NCBI GenBank assembly: GCA_023014485.1
Contig: JAJOZX010002586.1
Location: 360,501 to 424,500 of the forward strand
Reading direction: 5' to 3'
Source: Bathynomus jamesi
Taxonomy: Eukaryota > Arthropoda > Malacostraca > Isopoda > Cirolanidae
DNA length: 64,000 bases
Positions 45,530-54,351 of the stretch are shown here, piece after piece; the stretch's first letter is position 1; every line of letters starts with the position of its first letter. The position numbers were made by a program, and so were the translations under genes. The notes under the pieces were generated by a model. That model had not been told where the DNA came from. It saw only the letters and a list, made by a program, of their open reading frames with translations, and did no database searches.

Positions 45530-46500
45530 TTTTTTTTTTTAAATAAATAAAGGAATGGATATATTTACAATTTCTTTATTATAAAATCCTCTCGATTACA
45601 TTAGTGATTATTGATCCGGGAATAGCATGACCGAAAAATGTGATATGCACAAAGACAAATTTTTCTATGTAGTAACAATAATGTGGATTGGAGAGAACCA
45701 AGTATAGATACAAATATTGTCGCCGAATCAGAAATACATCTCGTCAGGGAATGATTGCTCACTCTTTCACATCATCTCGCTGATTTGTTCATTTTGACAA
45801 TGGTTAAGCTTTTCACTCCGGCCTTAGACCTACAGTTTAACGTGGAAACCGAATCAGAAATACATCTCGTCAGGGAATCATTGCTCATTCTTTCACATCA
45901 TAATTTCAACATTTAAAATAACAGGATCATTTCTTCCCATCTTATTTTCAGTTTTGGGTCCTTTACTGACTAGTCGATTACATTAGTGATTATTGATCAG
46001 GGAATAGTATAACCGCAAAATGTGATATGCACAAAGACAAATTTTTTCTTTAGTAATAATAATAACTAACTCTTCGCTGAATTGTAACAATGGTTAAGCT
46101 TTTCACTCCGCCTTAGACCCACAGTTTAACGTGGAAACCGAATACTCTTTTCTTTTTTAAAAAATATAATTAAAGGAATGGATATATTTATAATTTCTTT
46201 ATTATAAAATCCTCTCGATTACATTAGTGATCATTGTTCCGGGAACAGTATGACCGCAAAATGTGATCTGCACAAAAACAATGTAGATTTTTCTCTTTAG
46301 TAATAATAATAATAACTAACTCTTCGCCGAATTGTAACAATGGTTAAGCTTTTCACTCCGCCTTAGACCCACAGTTTAACGTGGAAACCGAATACTTTTT
46401 CTTTTTAAAAAATATAATTAAAGGAATGGATATATTTATAATTTCTTTATTATAAAATCCTCTCGATTACATTAGTGATTATTGATCCGGGAATAGTGGG
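45530..46500. repeat. Subterminal tandem repeats of the Polinton, about 245 bp each
   Basis: CGATTACATTAGTGATT occurs at 45592, 45964-45974, 46216 and 46464. Units contain AATGTGATATGCACAAAGAC and the V-domain-like block CCTTAGACCCACAGTTTAACG, and share GGAATGGATATATTTA. The last units are the most regular (about 242-248 bp). Confidence 0.8.
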
Positions 46501-46704
46501 GGAAAACCAAGTATAGATCAAATATTGACATGGTAGACAGCAAGGGTAATACGAGCATTAAATCTATTGGAGAAAATATAAAGATGCCATTAGTCGTCCA
46601 AAGCATGGACCCGTTATATCGGTGTTACGATTGGTACACAAACTTATCATAGCTCCACCCAGCTACACTGACAACCAATCATTACGAACATCTGCTCTTG
46701 ATCT

Positions 46705-46745
46705 TTTGGGGCGGAGCTTGGTGATTGTGCATATAAAAGGAAATA
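46705..46745 (+). promoter_or_regulatory. Putative promoter: GC box and TATA box
   Basis: GGGGCGGAGCTT is followed by GCATATAAAAGGAAA, a good TATA box about 90 bases before the ATG of the spliced gene at 46,824. The complement AAGCTCCGCCCA recurs at about 58,058, upstream of the gene at 58,177. Confidence 0.6.
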
Positions 46746-46823
46746 TTTTTCAGTTGGGGGTAACAGTAGCTATTTTCGCCAGTGAATATACATTCCCTCT
46801 GCCAGTGCATAACATTCCCTCCC

Positions 46824-47647
46824 ATGGATCACGAACTTTACATTTTTCCGGATTTGTATCAAGAAGGTGACACTGCAGCATTGACTGCAATTAATCTTTT
46901 TAACGCGATTGACCGTGATGGATTATTTCCAACGCAAACCGTTGATGATATTTGCAATGACGCTCCTTACAATCCGACGCAAGGGACTACCATAGAAATG
47001 TAAGTGTCTATAATTTTATTTTTATTTTTTATTCACAAACTGTCAGAAAGATGATTTATATATAGGAGGGATGTAGTATCTCGTCAAATACTTCATTTAG
47101 ATACTCACCATTATGCTAAAATCGAAATTTTTTACGGCAATCTTTTGCATGTTTTTTATAAATGTTATTCGGAATTACGCCTTAAATGAGCTTCTCTGAG
47201 CGAACCAAAGATATCTTCACATAATGGGGTCTGTCTTACAATATGTATACTCTGTATATGTTTTTATTAAAAAAGATCATATGAACATTATTCTTTCTCC
47301 TTTAAGGTCCGATGAGGATTTGACACGTGTTATACAATCTTTTGAAGAATCTCGTGTCATGAATACGGAGGATATACCGAACAGTCAGCATAATGAATGT
47401 CACCGAAATAATGTAAGTGTTTTTCGATCTTTTTGGGGGAAGAAGACAATATATTTTCATCAATTTATTAAATGAAAGAAATCAGTACAATAACCATCTT
47501 AAACTACAGAATATACAAACTAACGTTACAAATATACACACGAACAAAAACATTATACTATACAACGAGTACGCAAATTGGAAAACGGATTTTTATCTGT
47601 CTGCATACCATTTCATCGTTTCGTCGAGTGTGACACGGGTCGAATAA
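46824..47647 (+). CDS. Predicted three-exon Polinton accessory gene, unknown function
   Basis: Exons 46824-46999, 47307-47412 and 47510-47647 join in frame. Donors are GTAAGTGT in both introns; acceptors are CTCCTTTAAG and AACTACAG. The codon phase fits at both junctions (AT|G at the first, phase 0 at the second). The product would be about 139 residues, acidic at first (starting MDHELYIFPDLYQEGD) with Asp/Glu-rich segments, and no domain I recognise. A TATA box lies upstream, and the stop codon overlaps an AATAAA signal. It is convergent with the protease gene that ends 4 bases later. Spliced genes are not part of the usual Polinton core, so it may be a lineage-specific regulator or host-derived. 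The third exon is the least certain. Confidence 0.55.
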
Positions 47648-47650
47648 ATT

Positions 47651-48040
47651 TTAAAAATTTATAAATTCTTTATCACGTGACATATGCATGAGAAATGAGA
47701 TGCAGTACATTCCACAAGTATTACTAAAATATCCTTGTATACGAAACGGGTTCCATACAACTTCGGGAATATGTAACTGAGCGAGAAATTTTACAATAAC
47801 AGGGTCACTCCAGGGTTGAGTACCGAGTGAATCAAAATAGTAGAAGCGGTGTCTATTTTTAAAATAGACTGCAATCCAATGAATCCCTTCATTACCGATG
47901 ACATCTGTGTTCACAATAAGACTACCGCATTCTCGCGTACTTGGCAAACTCAATGTTTCATTCTTCGCAAACACGCCGATAAATTTGGAACGTGTGACTC
48001 GTTCACTATTCATTACTCTCTGAAGTGTATTAGCATCCAT
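47651..48040 (-). CDS. Adenain-like cysteine protease (capsid maturation)
   Basis: A 129-codon frame with the adenovirus/Ulp1-type triad: His in NEGIHWIAVYF (about residue 53), the acidic partner in FYYFDSLGTQP, and Cys in FSNTCGMYCISFL (about residue 108); the Gln in FRIQGYFSNT precedes the Cys as in the family. In Polintons it cleaves capsid precursors. It is short compared with about 200 residues in adenoviruses, mainly at the C-terminus, but all catalytic residues are kept. Its ATG lies one base after the stop of the major capsid gene, so the two are presumably co-expressed. No break seen. Confidence 0.92.
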   Translation of the reverse strand: MDANTLQRVMNSERVTRSKFIGVFAKNETLSLPSTRECGSLIVNTDVIGNEGIHWIAVYFKNRHRFYYFDSLGTQPWSDPVIVKFLAQLHIPEVVWNPFRIQGYFSNTCGMYCISFLMHMSRDKEFINF

Positions 48041-48041
48041 T

Positions 48042-49338
48042 TTAAAAGTCAGTGATAACGCTCCTAAATCTATCTACTTCTATTAGGGCTTGCGATTCGA
48101 GATATACTAGTACACTAATAGGCGCGTCTATAGGCTTGGTGAATTCCAACCTCACTGAGATGTTTCCGCTCTGTTGTGGGCTTAAATGCGTATTTACGCT
48201 AGCAGATAAGTCAGGTGTAATGTCAAACGGATAAAGGTTAAATTGATCAATGAATTCTTTCTGCGTTACCCCATTACCAAGTCATCACAATCACCTGCAA
48301 TATGGGTCAGATTACTATAGGCTCTCGCGCAAAGAGGTAACACAGCGTCTGATGAATAGTCCGTATCCAATGTTCCACCCAAAGCAATGCCATTAACGTA
48401 TAGAGATATTTTTAAGTCCGAAATTCTCGAATTTAAAGGCTCTTTTTATATTTTCCATTCACCGAAGCATGGTCCTGCATTCCGATTAATATCCTTTTAG
48501 GAAGATTTCCCAGGGCGATGTTTTCTATCTGCTTCGACACCAACCCTGCAGGCACCGTATATAGTTTGATTTGTACTCTGTTAATAGGGTATTTCACTGT
48601 GGCGTTTAGTAAATTTTTCTCAATTTCTAGTTGTTTTGGTGAACTTAATTTCACTCGCCGTACGCGGAGGTATGTGTCCATAATGTGAACCACAACGGGC
48701 TTTGCTCCCTCTTCTTGATCAGCATCCAGATTTAAGCAGATCTCAGGACTCGTGCGGGTGAGCTTTATTTTCATATCCACCCCGTTGACAAGCAACTTCT
48801 CCTGGAAAGTGAAATCTGTGTGCAGACGTCCAAAACACTCGTATATCTTCTTTTTAGAATTTTTAAATTTGTCCTTTATACTACTTTCGTCTTTAGTTTG
48901 ATAATATCCCTCGGCACTTAAAAAGGTAGCCTTCGCTTCTTTGGAAAAGTTGAGGACATTTTCCAGATAGGCTCGTAGATGATAGTATCCCGTGCCTGAC
49001 GATATGTTGGTCTGATTTAAATATACGTCACACTGGTTGAATATGGAGTGCAGAAAGTTTGTTTCAGGGTATACAGCATATTTGTCATCGCAGTCCGTTC
49101 CATCAGAATGGGCTATACGTAGCTTAGCGTACATGTGCACACAGCTTGGATCAAAAAAGTAAGGGCCTGAGCTGGGTATCACGAATTCTATAGGTGCACT
49201 CGGGGAACTAATTGTGTTTAAAGGGTTAATTGTAATAAAATCACTGTGCTCAATAGAAACTTGAGTTGGAGGCATCTCAAAAAGGGACAGCTCCGATTTA
49301 CAGCATTGTGAACTACATGGGTGGATGAAGCGTGCCAT
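48042..49338 (-). pseudogene. Major capsid protein (double jelly-roll), two frameshifts
   Basis: The first 301 codons (49338-48433) show the start of a Polinton-type hexon-like protein (SLFEMPPTQVSIEHSDF, PYFFDPSCVHMYAKLRI, YPETNFLHSIFNQCDVYLN). The frame then shifts near 48,425 to a segment with LKISLYVNGIALGGTLDTDY, and again near 48,268 to one with QFNLYPFDITPDLSA and VLVYLESQALIEVD, a typical C-terminus ending at TAA 48042-48044. The total corresponds to about 430 residues, the usual size. Both breaks look like single-base indels. The protein would form the virion shell; it could be intact if the breaks are sequencing errors. Confidence 0.9.
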
Positions 49339-49418
49339 GACGAGTTAGAAATAGTGCCTCCTCTCTCGACAAGTAGTAAACAAACTATGATTCATGAGAT
49401 CAATGTCCTTAGCTTATA

Positions 49419-49801
49419 TCAGTCAAAAAAGTGGTCAACCATAGGTTTCATTCGCTTACAGCACTTCTTTTTTGATATCCTTTTACGTTTAATACCACGT
49501 GCCCCCTTCTTCCGGACAGCCCTCTTCTTCTTCCCGCCACCACGCATTTTTCTCTTTGCATCTTTGATGATTTCGTCCCGTGTACGCTTTAAATGTTTTT
49601 TAGAGCTTCTTTAGGTTTAGCCCCAGCCAATATGTCTTCTGCAGTGTTAAGACCTGATTGTAGCGCTTTCCTTCCGAGGTATCTGGCACCCCTCTTCAGC
49701 AAAGGAACAGCCGTACGTAGTATGGATGAAAAAATGGACCCAAGTCCACTACCGCGCTGGTATCTCACCCCTCGATAGACGGTGAAAGGCTTTCTATCCA
49801 T
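49419..49801 (-). pseudogene. Basic pX/VI-like minor virion protein, one frameshift
   Basis: It starts MDRKPFTVYRGVRYQRGSG and has an amphipathic, Arg/Lys-rich segment (VPLLKRGARYLGRKALQSG) similar in style to the small membrane-active or core proteins of adenoviruses and adintoviruses. The first frame stops at 49,589 within a run of six A's; the next frame continues with a very basic stretch (KRKMRGGGKKKRAVRKKGAR) to TGA at 49419-49421. The gene lies directly upstream of the major capsid gene. The function is inferred from composition and position. Confidence 0.65.
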
Positions 49802-49885
49802 TATAACTCACTGCGTCGAAAGTGTAGCTTCACTGTTAAGCTCCCGTTACCGAATGGGAAGTTTTCACCCTCAATCGTTCTTATA

Positions 49886-50477
49886 AAGGGTGATCCAGAG
49901 AAATGGGACCCAAAAGAAACCCCTGTAACTCTTAAAGTATAAGTCCTTTTATAAAATCATACGCATCATTCGAAAGAGGATAGTTACAAGTTTGTGCAGG
50001 ATTGTATAGGTTTTGACAATACAAGACAAGATAAGATACAAAACAAAATAAAAGTGTTAGTTAAAACTAACCCTTCAAGATGACTGCATGGACTGTGGAA
50101 CAGCTGCGTTTCATAACTGAGCAATATTATGAGCATGGAAGAAGTGTAGTTTCATCTCTTAGAAGGTGATTTTGACATCTGAAAATTTGTCTTGAAAGAT
50201 CTTTGAGTTGAAACTACATTTCTTCCATGCTCATAATATTGCTCAGTTATGAAACGCAGCTGTTCCACAGTCCATGCAGTCATCTTGAAGGGTTAGTTTT
50301 AACTAACACTTTTATTTTGTTTTGTATCTTATCTTGTCTTGTATTGTCAAAACCTATACAATCCTGTACAAACTTGTAACTATCCTCTTTCGAATGATGC
50401 GTATGATTTTATAAAAGGACTTATACTTTAAGAGTTACAGGGGTTTCTTTTGGGTCCCATTTCTCTGGATCACCATT
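49886..50477. mobile_element. Mariner-type foldback element inside the Polinton
   Basis: Two nearly identical inverted arms of about 270 bp with a spacer of about 45 bp, outer ends AAGGGTGATCCAGAG / CTCTGGATCACCATT, flanked by TA on both sides (49884-49885 and 50478-50479). Each arm carries the 5' end of a transposase ORF (ATG at 50080 on plus, 50283 on minus), encoding MTAWTVEQLRFITEQYYEHG and then RSVVSSLRR. This looks like the N-terminal helix-turn-helix of mariner-like transposases with the EQ-(x)-FI-(x)2-Y motif. It lies between the minor and basic capsid genes and breaks neither. Confidence 0.88.
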
Positions 50478-50518
50478 TATATATATTGAGATATTGGTTA
50501 TTAAATTAGTTGCGACAT

Positions 50519-51258
50519 TCACATAATAGGGCCTGTCATATGTAATACTGAAACTCCTTCCTCTATGGGGATGTGGGCAATGCGCAGCAGGCGTGCCTGG
50601 GTATCCCCAACAAACTGGTGCTCCACTCTGTTATTGTAAATATAGCACATGTCTGGGGACTGAGAGCTTTCAGCCAATTTCTCCATCTTCAATTGATACA
50701 TTAATCTGGACAAGTCATGCTGTGCCTCGTGAAATGTGTCTCTTTGGATGGCTGCGCTATATCGTCCATTGGTTATAATTTGAACTTTCGGTCTTTAATA
50801 CGTCTGTTAGTCTTTGATTTTAGGATTAGTGTATGTGCAGGGTTTCCTTTGTTTACGATTTCGTATACTAAATCACTCGTAAGGTTTGAGTTTCTTAAAC
50901 TTACGTTTAAGTCTCTCACAACATCCTCGACCGAACCATAATGACCCGGTCCTAGTCTTACTTCTGTACTGTAATACCGCGCAACCTTAGTCCGAGCGAT
51001 ACGTATTGTTTCATCCATAGCTACCCCAGCATTTTCACACTCGTCAATGTCTCTAAAAATCGTAAAAACGGATTCTTTATATTCAATATTTAAAAAGAGG
51101 GTGTCCAGCTGAATTTCGCATATCCCCAACTCATACGAATCACGACCCAATTCAATGGGCCCGTGGAGTTCTGTTACAAAGTTGGCTAGTGTGTTGTTAG
51201 AGTGTACAGACAGGGACGAGGAGGAAGGGAGTGTGACGTAGAAATGGTTAGGAGCCAT
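50519..51258 (-). pseudogene. Penton-like minor capsid protein, one frameshift
   Basis: The N-terminal 161 codons (51258-50773) begin MAPNHFYVTLPSSSSLSVHS and include NTLANFVTELHGPIELG, YELGICEIQLDTL, the conserved beginning of the single-jelly-roll minor capsid (penton) protein of Polintons. The frame shifts near 50,780; the second frame then stays open to TGA 50519-50521 and includes RYSAAIQRDTFH and YIYNNRVEHQFVGDTQARLL, the usual C-terminal block. Total about 245 residues, as expected. It starts 8 bases after the integrase stop. Confidence 0.88.
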
Positions 51259-51266
51259 GTTGCATA

Positions 51267-52317
51267 CTATTTAAGCTTCATTATTGCATCAGCTTTTACT
51301 ATATAGGTGTTGAAGCTTTCTGGGTACACTAGCCATTTCACCAGGTACATTTTTCTCTTTCCTGAACCTTTGCTTCCTAAAATTATCTCAATTTTAAACA
51401 CATTTTTTCCTAAATTAAATGCAACTCTGCAATTCCTCGCGGTAAAAGATTTCTTCCCCATTCAAATCTTCAATGTAATACATCATTATCTCACCTTTAG
51501 GTCTCATAGCCCTAACTTTAAAAATCTCACGTGGCCATCCTTGCTCAAAACCCTTTGCGAATTTATTCCCCGAACGCGACAGCCTTACATAATCATTGAT
51601 TTTGAAGCGCACAGAGTGTGGTGGTGTTGGTGATCCATCTCTTCTCGGGAGCGTACCTCTTTCTAAAACTTCGTTAGGTGTTGTCCCAATCGTGCGATGG
51701 TGTGAGCGGTTGTAGGATGATACCAATGATTCCAGAATGTCTAGAAATCTGTATGTGTTTTTATGTGTAAAATAGCAGTGCATGCGTTCCTTTATGGTAC
51801 GTTGAACTCTTTCAGCTAAAGAAGCCTTATGTATAGAATTGGTTGTGTAATAGCTGATATTAAACTCTGTCAACATTTTCTGAAAAGCACGGCCTATAAA
51901 TTCCTTCCCCATATCCGTACAAAAATAGCCAGGAACCCGGTTTTCTTTTAACATTAGCGTTTTGGTGGCTTTAGCAACTGTTTCAGGTGATTTATTTTTC
52001 AGAGGAACTAGCCACAGATATCTAGAGAATACATCTATTATGAATAGAATGTAACGGTAACCATCGTTATACACAGAATATCTTTGCATGTCTGTTAAAT
52101 CTGCTTGCCAAATAGAATCAATCGAGGAAGCCGTTGTCTTGGCTGTCTTAAACCTTTTTCTCACAGGCTTATGAAGCGTATAAGCGTCCTGCTCCCGCAA
52201 AAATCTTTCAACATCTTTTTTTCCTCGTCCGTAAACACTTCTGTACAGTCTATCTACGCCGCCATAGGAGGCTGGGTTAGAAATGTCATAATAGCGTTTA
52301 CTTAATACGTTAGCCAT
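51267..52317 (-). pseudogene. Retroviral-type integrase with C-terminal chromodomain, one frameshift
   Basis: The first 300 codons (52317-51415) hold the DDE core: Asp in SIWQADLTDMQRY, Asp in YFCTDMGKEFIGRAF, Glu in HKASLAERVQRTIKERM. SHHRTIGTTPNEV and RFKINDYVRLS follow as in Polinton integrases. A one-base shift near 51,430 moves the C-terminus into another frame (FKIEIILGSKGSGKRKMYLV, KWLVYPESFNTYI), a chromodomain-like segment that may guide target choice. The catalytic part is intact. The start overlaps the upstream gene by 16 bases. Confidence 0.92.
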
Positions 52318-53054
52318 TTGCGTATTTTAGAGGCACGTGGGTAGAGTTGACCGTTGTTTAACCTCTTCTTCCTCCTCTTCAAAGGTGTTACCGCCGGGGG
52401 TGACGACGTCTTCAATTGTGCCACATGCGTTGCATGTTCCAAGTCTTTTAACCTGTTCAGATTTCCTATCAACGTTTTAGGGACGTTTATTTGTTGTAGT
52501 CTTGCTTTAATATGCTTCCATCCTGATGGTGATGGCCTATCCCACTTTCTCACCAGATCATGGACAATGTCTACGATATTCGACCCCTGTAGCTTTGATC
52601 CTTCCACAGTGATCTCGCCTGTATCGGTCCATTGTATGGCCGGGTCCTCATTCAATAGATTATAAAGACTTAAACCTTTATTCCTCAATGTATGTGGGAG
52701 TGTGCTTTTTAATACATGCTCGAGATGTTGTGTGGCTGATCCCTTAATTTTTGGTTGGTCAGCTGTATCGGCGGGTACAGATCCTATGTCGCCATGTCCA
52801 TCGTCCCCCGTGCTGTGCCTAATAACCACAGGAATCTCTGTTGGGTTCTTATAATTTTCGTACTCGTGAAGAAATTTCTGCAGAGCTTCTTGGTATAAGA
52901 TTCTTTTCTCATCAGGTGTTTTTTCACTGTTTAATAGGGCTAGCAATTCGCTTTCAATTCTTTTAAGTCTGCTTTTACGGGGATCTAGATCCGTGTCTGG
53001 ATTCCTTTGCAGTGAAGCGTGCACCTCGCGTGGAATCACTACCACTTTCTTCAT
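52302..53054 (-). CDS. Conserved Polinton protein of unknown function
   Basis: A 250-codon intact frame. It begins MKKVVVIPREVHASLQRNP, has a helical, charged first half (LLALLNSEKTPDEKRILYQE), then a middle block IQWTDTGEITVEGSKLQGSN-like followed by IVDIVHDLV, and a basic C-terminus (PLKRRKKRLNNGQLYPRASK) ending IRKWLTY. I recognise the arrangement (an N-terminal coiled region, the W-x-D-x-G-E-I block, a short Trp-containing tail) from proteins next to integrase and capsid genes in other Polintons, but no function is established to my knowledge. The basic tail and location suggest a virion or DNA-binding component. Start overlaps the previous stop as ATGA. Confidence 0.7.
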   Translation of the reverse strand: MKKVVVIPREVHASLQRNPDTDLDPRKSRLKRIESELLALLNSEKTPDEKRILYQEALQKFLHEYENYKNPTEIPVVIRHSTGDDGHGDIGSVPADTADQPKIKGSATQHLEHVLKSTLPHTLRNKGLSLYNLLNEDPAIQWTDTGEITVEGSKLQGSNIVDIVHDLVRKWDRPSPSGWKHIKARLQQINVPKTLIGNLNRLKDLEHATHVAQLKTSSPPAVTPLKRRKKRLNNGQLYPRASKIRKWLTY

Positions 53055-53377
53055 TGTATTAATCTAGTCAGTAAAGGACCCAAAACTGAAAATAAGATGG
53101 GGAGAAATGACCCTCCTGTTTGTACAATAATTCGTTTTTTCTTCGCTACAGTTTGACCTTTACGAGCGAGTGCACGTATTATGTTCTTGTAACGGCGTAG
53201 GCGAGCCTTCTCAGATGGTTTCATTGATACATTGCAATTTATAACGTTAAGACAGATTTCACAGATGCATTTTAAAAAGTCGGAGTCGATATTTTTAATA
53301 AACATCTGTTGCATTGCCCGGGGCAGTCGATGATAGATTTTGATTAATTCTCGGCATTTCTTTAATCTCTTTGTCAT
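53051..53377 (-). CDS. Small basic protein with hydrophobic C-terminus
   Basis: A 108-codon intact frame rich in Lys/Arg (MTKRLKKCRELIKIYHRLP), with a cysteine-containing central segment (FLKCICEICLNVINC) and a C-terminal QTGGSFLPILFSVLGPLL, a GG-x-F hydrophobic tail that could insert in membranes. Similar small proteins with a QxGGF-LP-LL end occur next to capsid genes in many Polinton-like elements. A role in virion assembly or membrane penetration is inference. It overlaps the ATPase stop and the next start by 4 bases each (ATGA). Confidence 0.65.
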   Translation of the reverse strand: MTKRLKKCRELIKIYHRLPRAMQQMFIKNIDSDFLKCICEICLNVINCNVSMKPSEKARLRRYKNIIRALARKGQTVAKKKRIIVQTGGSFLPILFSVLGPLLTRLIQ

Positions 53378-53644
53378 TCTGGAATATACACTGTTTCAGG
53401 CTCGTTTGGAAATATATTCGTTCTTAGAAGCACCTTAAACGTGTTTCACGGATGAAGGTCGCAAAGCAAATATCCGTAACGCGTGCTTGTAGCTTCTTTA
53501 TAAACTTCCAAAAACTCCTTTCGAGAACATCTCCCCCTTTTCTTTAATGATTTTAAGCATAAACACAGTTTTACCACATCCTGTAGGTCCAGATATAATA
53601 CATGTGGATGGGCTCGTGAATCTGAATTTTTCTACAGAGTCCAT
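53374..53644 (-). pseudogene. FtsK/HerA-type packaging ATPase, internal deletion
   Basis: The 5' part starts MDSVEKFRFTSPSTCIISGP and contains the Walker A motif SGPTGCGKTVF. After about 42 codons (GEMFS) it jumps, in another frame, to LEVYKEATSTRYGYLLCDLH and RTNIFPNEPETVYIP, the family's C-terminal end. The Walker B motif and most of the domain, about 150-180 residues, are missing. In complete Polintons this protein (about 230-280 residues) packages the genome. The junction lies near 53,520. Stop and next start overlap as ATGA, so the gene's position in the block is unchanged. Confidence 0.85.
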
Positions 53645-53730
53645 TTCTAACACGTCACACTCCTAAGTGGATCATTTACAAAATATTACAAATTTTGAGT
53701 GCTGTTCCTTATATTTTGTTTTCTTCTCCC
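53645..53730. promoter_or_regulatory. Divergent intergenic region between capsid block and the PolB side
   Basis: The only gap between minus-strand genes (ATPase ATG at 53644) and plus-strand genes. It contains TTCCTTATATTTTG at 53,705-53,718, a TATA-like site for the plus strand. A bidirectional promoter is inference. Confidence 0.4.
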
Positions 53731-54333
53731 ACAAAACCGTGAATGACGATGAGGTACAGTACCCTATCATCGACATTACGGATGACCCCGACGACAGTGT
53801 AGTTGTGATCACAGAATCCCTCCCTGCCGACGAACCCTCACCAACGATACCGGTAGCACGTTCAAAGCGGAGGTACGATGAAGAGAACACCACGTCAAGT
53901 ATAAAGCGACTGAAATACGTGTCTGTTGTTAGCCAACCACCACCAGTAATAGATTCACAACCCTCAACGTCTTACGCAGCAAGCCCCCCAGCAGCACCTC
54001 CCGCTAATATATCCCCTTATTCATCCGCCACAGTTGCCCCCCGTTCTGTTGAGTCTACAATAATAGACTCCAGGCCCTCAGCGTCTTACGCTGCCATCCC
54101 CACATCAGCATCTTTGGCCGATATAGCCCCTTGTCCATCCTCCACAGCTGTCCCCCGTTCTGTTGAGTCTGCAATAATAGAGCCCCAAACCCTCAACGTC
54201 TTACGCAACAAGCCACCCAGCAGCACCGTCAGATGACGGTGATGTAGATGATTATTGGGTAGTAGTGCCATTTAGACGTTTGGCGGCTGAAGATGTAGAA
54301 TATATATTAGGACGTATAATGCAAGCCGCCTAA
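53667..54333 (+). pseudogene. Pro/Ser-rich Polinton protein of unknown function
   Basis: The frame 53667-54236 encodes an acidic stretch (IIDITDDPDDSVVVITESLP), a basic patch (ARSKRRYDEENTTSSIKRLK) that may be a nuclear signal, and two tandem copies of a segment of about 38 residues (DSQPSTSYAASPPAAPP / DSRPSASYAAIPTSAS). A third partial repeat is out of frame: a shift near 54,186 leads to DDYWVVVPFRRLAAEDVEYI and TAA at 54331. No in-frame ATG precedes the acidic stretch, so the start is unclear; the first codon available is GTG at 53667, or an upstream exon supplied it. It ends 18 bases before the PolB start. Confidence 0.45.
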
Positions 54334-54351
54334 AGTAGTATAGCCTTTAAT

